A DNA stretch of 6,734 nt from Nitrososphaeraceae archaeon (GTDB lineage: Archaea > Thermoproteota > Nitrososphaeria > Nitrososphaerales > Nitrosopumilaceae), in NCBI GenBank assembly GCA_025922755.1, contig JAICHE010000066.1, positions 1 through 6,734 on the forward strand. Direction: 5' to 3'. The notes under the pieces were generated by a model, which did not search any database, was not told where the DNA came from, and worked only from the letters and a program-made list of their open reading frames with translations. Shown here piece after piece: positions 4,969 through 6,734 of this stretch. The first letter of the stretch is position 1; each line of letters starts with the position of its first letter. The position numbers and the translations under genes are program-made.

Positions 4969-4984
4969 ACACTAAAAGTAGTGT
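4969..4984. repeat. Dyad ACACTA-N4-TAGTGT upstream of the zinc-ribbon promoter
   Basis: ACACTA at 4969-4974 and TAGTGT at 4979-4984 flank four bases. The dyad ends 21 nt before the TATA box at 5006. Its size and place suit an activator or repressor dimer site; the regulator is unknown. Confidence 0.45.
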
Positions 4985-5005
4985 AAACAAAAGTTACGAC
5001 AAATG

Positions 5006-5011
5006 TATATA
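5006..5011 (+). promoter_or_regulatory. TATA box of the 46-residue zinc ribbon
   Basis: TATATA is centred 25-26 nt before ATG 5034, predicting a leaderless mRNA. It is the strongest evidence that this very short gene is expressed. Confidence 0.65.
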
Positions 5012-5033
5012 CCGTACACCAAAAAATACCAAC

Positions 5034-5174
5034 ATGTCATCACTAGTTCTTAAGTGTCCACATTGTGAATATACATTTGAATCTCCATTTCAATCAACTG
5101 ACGACATTCAAGGAATAAACACACCATGCCCAAAATGTGCTAATTCATTTGAAATTGAGAGTAATCAGAATTAA
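5034..5174 (+). CDS. 46-residue zinc-ribbon micro-protein
   Basis: A very short protein beginning MSSLVLKCPHCEYTFESPFQ. It carries CPHC at residues 8-11 and CPKC at 32-35, each followed by an aromatic-containing strand (EYTFES and ANSFEIES). This is the standard two-knuckle zinc ribbon with a 20-residue spacer. Such stand-alone ribbons are frequent in archaea and often bind nucleic acid or partner proteins; the specific role here is unknown. The TATA box spacing fixes the ATG at 5034. A dyad lies upstream of that box, suggesting regulation. The next gene begins 95 nt later with its own promoter, so this is probably a single-gene transcript. Confidence 0.75.
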   Translation: MSSLVLKCPHCEYTFESPFQSTDDIQGINTPCPKCANSFEIESNQN

Positions 5175-5240
5175 TGTTTTCAAATAAAAAAAATCATTCT
5201 TGATTCCGCTTTTGTTTGTTCAAAGCTGTAAACTAATTAA

Positions 5241-5246
5241 TTTAAA
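5241..5246 (+). promoter_or_regulatory. TATA-like box of the ribbon-helix-helix gene
   Basis: TTTAAA is centred 25-26 nt before ATG 5269, the same spacing as in neighbouring genes. A weak purine stretch (GGGAAGAG) closer to the ATG might serve as a Shine-Dalgarno if the RNA starts earlier. Confidence 0.5.
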
Positions 5247-5268
5247 CAAGAAAAATCGGGAAGAGTTT

Positions 5269-5412
5269 ATGGGTAAAAGAGTAACCATAGTTCTTGAGAG
5301 CAAAATAGATGAGAAACTACACAAAATACAAGAAGATTTTATAAAAGAATACAAAGAGTCAATAAGTTTCTCAAAAGTCCTAAACGAAATCCTACACAAA
5401 GGCTTACTGTAA
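5269..5412 (+). CDS. Minimal ribbon-helix-helix DNA-binding protein
   Basis: A 47-residue protein with exactly the layout of the Arc/MetJ fold. A short strand KRVTIVLES (residues 3-11) inserts into the DNA groove in this family. It is followed by helix A, DEKLHKIQEDFIKEYKE (about 14-30), and helix B, SFSKVLNEILHKGL (about 33-46). Very similar small proteins (MGKRVTI...SFS.V.NE.L.KGL) are, to my recollection, abundant in Nitrosopumilus-type genomes. It should act as a homodimeric transcription regulator. I reject the 5' extension to 5200 because the extra residues look non-native and the TATA-like box lies inside it. No toxin gene follows, so an antitoxin role is not supported. Its targets might include the dyads in this window, which is speculation. 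Confidence 0.78.
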   Translation: MGKRVTIVLESKIDEKLHKIQEDFIKEYKESISFSKVLNEILHKGLL

Positions 5413-5490
5413 CATCCATTCCTAACACAAGAATTTCTAGCCTTAATTTTAAAAATTACAAGTAAAAATCACATATTACAAATGATCTGC

Positions 5491-5496
5491 TTTAAG
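5491..5496 (+). promoter_or_regulatory. TATA-like box of the 41-mer/zinc-ribbon pair
   Basis: TTTAAG is centred 25-26 nt before ATG 5519. It is a weaker match than others here, but the spacing is identical, and no other candidate serves the two overlapping genes. Confidence 0.45.
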
Positions 5497-5518
5497 TAAA
5501 GTTTGGTTCTACTAAGTT

Positions 5519-5644
5519 ATGAATATCATGAATGTCGTAAATCAGTCCGCCGAATATCAAGATATTATCTGGTTTATGAGATGTAGAGGCCTAATTAAGG
5601 ATCAATCAAAAAAATTCGAAAAGATGTTGGAGGTCTATAGGTGA
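5519..5644 (+). CDS. 41-residue micro-protein coupled to a zinc ribbon
   Basis: This small protein begins MNIMNVVNQSAEYQDIIWFM and ends KKFEKMLEVYR. The central part, YQDIIWFMRCRGLIK, looks like one amphipathic helix with a lone cysteine at 22, and the tail is a second charged helix. I recognise no family. It is supported by the TATA-like box about 26 nt before the ATG and by its end: the TGA overlaps the GTG of the next gene (GTGA at 5641-5644), and its last codons contain the next gene's Shine-Dalgarno. This is a classic sign of translational coupling, so the two products may act together. ATG 5528 is an alternative start. Confidence 0.65.
   Translation: MNIMNVVNQSAEYQDIIWFMRCRGLIKDQSKKFEKMLEVYR
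5629..5634 (+). promoter_or_regulatory. Shine-Dalgarno deciding the GTG 5641 start
   Basis: GGAGGT lies six bases before GTG 5641, inside the end of the 41-codon gene. Its distance of 15 bases to ATG 5650 makes the GTG the better start. Confidence 0.7.
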
Positions 5645-5838
5645 AATTTATGGAAAATCCGCAACACACAACATCAATGGAGCTTTTGCAAGAAGCTCAA
5701 GATTTAGGACTGCTTGATTTAGAATCTACGACTTTGTGTTCTAATTGTCACGCCTCATTTCCAAAAGAATATGCAACATGTCCAAGCTGTAAAAACCACA
5801 TATTTATTCAAGATTTGAAAATAGAGTTCGAGATTTAA
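5641..5838 (+). CDS. 65-residue zinc-ribbon protein
   Basis: Residues 1-30 form a polar N-terminus with a likely helix (SMELLQEAQDLGLLD). A compact zinc ribbon follows, with CSNC at 33-36 and CPSC at 47-50, and the protein ends in the strand IFIQDLKIEFEI. The spacer of ten residues between the cysteine pairs is short and typical of rubredoxin-like or ribbon knuckles. Its target (RNA, DNA or a protein partner) is unknown. The GTG start is chosen from the Shine-Dalgarno GGAGGT six bases upstream and the 4-base overlap with the preceding 41-codon gene. It is convergent with the hydrolase gene, with 33 bases between the stops. Confidence 0.75.
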   Translation: MKFMENPQHTTSMELLQEAQDLGLLDLESTTLCSNCHASFPKEYATCPSCKNHIFIQDLKIEFEI

Positions 5839-5840
5839 GA

Positions 5841-5863
5841 TAGACTTCAGGTGTTGACGTCTA
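5841..5863. terminator. Weak hairpin between convergent genes
   Basis: TAGAC at 5841-5845 pairs with GTCTA at 5859-5863 over a 13-base loop, in the gap between two facing stop codons. The stem is short and no long T-run follows, so the terminator role is tentative. Confidence 0.25.
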
Positions 5864-5871
5864 ATCAATCA

Positions 5872-6672
5872 TCAAATTAGAAAATCCTTTAATAATTTAC
5901 ACACTTGATCAGGCTTTTCAGCAAATGGTGCATGTCCTGCATCTGCAATTATCTCAAGTCTAGAGTCGTCTATGCTTTCTTTAAAAAATTTAGAGTGTTC
6001 CAATGGAATTACCTTATCATGAACTCCCCACAAGATTAGGGTAGGTATAGGATTAATTTTTCTTAATCTGTTTAGTCCAATTTGAGTAGTTGCACTATTT
6101 ACAAGAGTTGATTCAAATGCATATTTGGCATGTGGTAAATTTATTCGACGGATAAATCCATCAACTAATGGCTTAGGAATTCTTTTTGGATCTGCAACCA
6201 TTTTTTCAAAAGCTTTTCTTACATTATCTGATGTGGGATTCATTGCCGCTTCAAAGTATTCTTCAAGAACAGGAGTTGGTTTTTTCAGCATCCCAGATGA
6301 ATCAATTAAAACAAGTTTTCTGATACTATCTTGGTTTTGAATTGCAATTTCTGATGCAATATACCCCCCTAAAGAATGACCAATCAAACTTGTTTTCTCG
6401 TTGTAAATTGAAATTTCTTTCAGAAATGAGACAAGAATTTTTCTGAACTTATCAATTGTATAATCCATTTTTGTTGGTTTTTCACTTTCCCCAAATCCTG
6501 GCAAATCAATGGCAATGGAGTGGAATTCTGATGACAATTCATCTGGAATGTTCATCCATCTATCTGCTGCCGAACCCAATCCATGAATAAATACAAGATG
6601 TTTTTTCTTCCCTCTTCCGGATTCAAGATATCTTAGGTTAAGCCCATCTAGGTTTATCCAGCATTCATTCAA
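5872..6672 (-). CDS. Alpha/beta-hydrolase fold protein
   Basis: A 266-residue protein of the usual length for a single-domain alpha/beta hydrolase. In order it shows FIHGLGS at 28-34 (oxyanion-hole loop), IDLPGFGESEKP at 55-66, the nucleophile elbow GHSLGG at 98-103 (Ser100), the acid in WGVHDKVIP at 215-223 (Asp219) and the catalytic histidine in GHAPFAEKP at 246-254 (His247). The triad is complete, so an active esterase, lipase or C-C hydrolase is expected; the substrate cannot be read from sequence. A helical lid is inserted at about 130-200. There is no signal peptide, so it is cytoplasmic. The TTG start at 6672 is supported by a TATA box 27 nt upstream; no ATG or GTG precedes it before an in-frame stop. 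Confidence 0.92.
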   Translation of the reverse strand: MNECWINLDGLNLRYLESGRGKKKHLVFIHGLGSAADRWMNIPDELSSEFHSIAIDLPGFGESEKPTKMDYTIDKFRKILVSFLKEISIYNEKTSLIGHSLGGYIASEIAIQNQDSIRKLVLIDSSGMLKKPTPVLEEYFEAAMNPTSDNVRKAFEKMVADPKRIPKPLVDGFIRRINLPHAKYAFESTLVNSATTQIGLNRLRKINPIPTLILWGVHDKVIPLEHSKFFKESIDDSRLEIIADAGHAPFAEKPDQVCKLLKDFLI

Positions 6673-6695
6673 TAATGAGATGAATCCGATCTAGC

Positions 6696-6702
6696 TTTTA
6701 TT
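6696..6702 (-). promoter_or_regulatory. TATA box of the hydrolase gene
   Basis: The minus strand reads AATAAAA, centred 27 nt before TTG 6672. It supports a leaderless transcript starting at a TTG codon. Confidence 0.6.
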
Positions 6703-6734
6703 GCTACATTTCTTCCCCCCACAAAAAATTAATT

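Noticed and set aside
6125..6340. Plus-strand 71-codon frame inside the hydrolase
   Set aside because: It is antisense to a clearly intact alpha/beta hydrolase with a complete catalytic triad.
1..6734. CRISPR array, transposon ends, integrase, tRNA or rRNA
   Set aside because: No regularly spaced direct repeats, no transposase or integrase motifs, and no tRNA cloverleaf were found on either strand by reading.

Overview
The window looks like chromosome of an ammonia-oxidising archaeon of the Nitrosopumilus/Nitrosarchaeum type (Nitrososphaerota). The DNA is AT-rich. Nearly every gene has an archaeal TATA-like box centred about 25-29 nt upstream of its start codon, which predicts leaderless mRNAs, several with TTG or GTG starts. 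Protein modules typical of that group are present: a secreted segment running SPLKQFNSGIP..., a very short ribbon-helix-helix protein, and small zinc ribbons. This assignment rests on recognition, not on a database search. I see no rRNA, tRNA, transposase, integrase or CRISPR array.

Layout from left to right. (1) 1-120, minus: 5' part of an AbrB-like protein cut by the window edge. (2) 170-1492, minus: a 440-residue secreted, cysteine-rich mosaic protein, with two dyads over its promoter. (3) 2736 to 1636, minus: an apparent four-gene operon of three small helical or charged proteins (52, 69 and 87 residues) followed by a DUF488 protein. The first gene is only 52 codons long and is supported by a promoter and by tight coupling to the next gene. 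(4) 2891-3307, plus: a membrane-anchored protein with a small exported beta-rich domain, divergent from the operon. (5) 3346-4641, minus: a four-helix membrane protein, a tryptophan-spaced helical protein and a DUF302 protein, the last two with their own promoters. (6) 4642-5033: 392 bases without a convincing gene, holding a candidate structured RNA (about 4771-4840) and dyads. (7) 5034-5838, plus: four micro-proteins (zinc ribbon, ribbon-helix-helix, an unknown 41-mer, second zinc ribbon); the last two overlap by 4 bases. (8) 5872-6672, minus: an alpha/beta hydrolase with a complete catalytic triad.

How the genes may work together. The recognisable genes are housekeeping or accessory single-domain proteins, and no known defence or metabolic system is evident. 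The parts least explained by known families are the 52/69/87/DUF488 operon, the folded element near 4800, the modular secreted protein, and the run of tiny DNA-binding-like or zinc proteins at 5034-5838. Functions for these are inference only.
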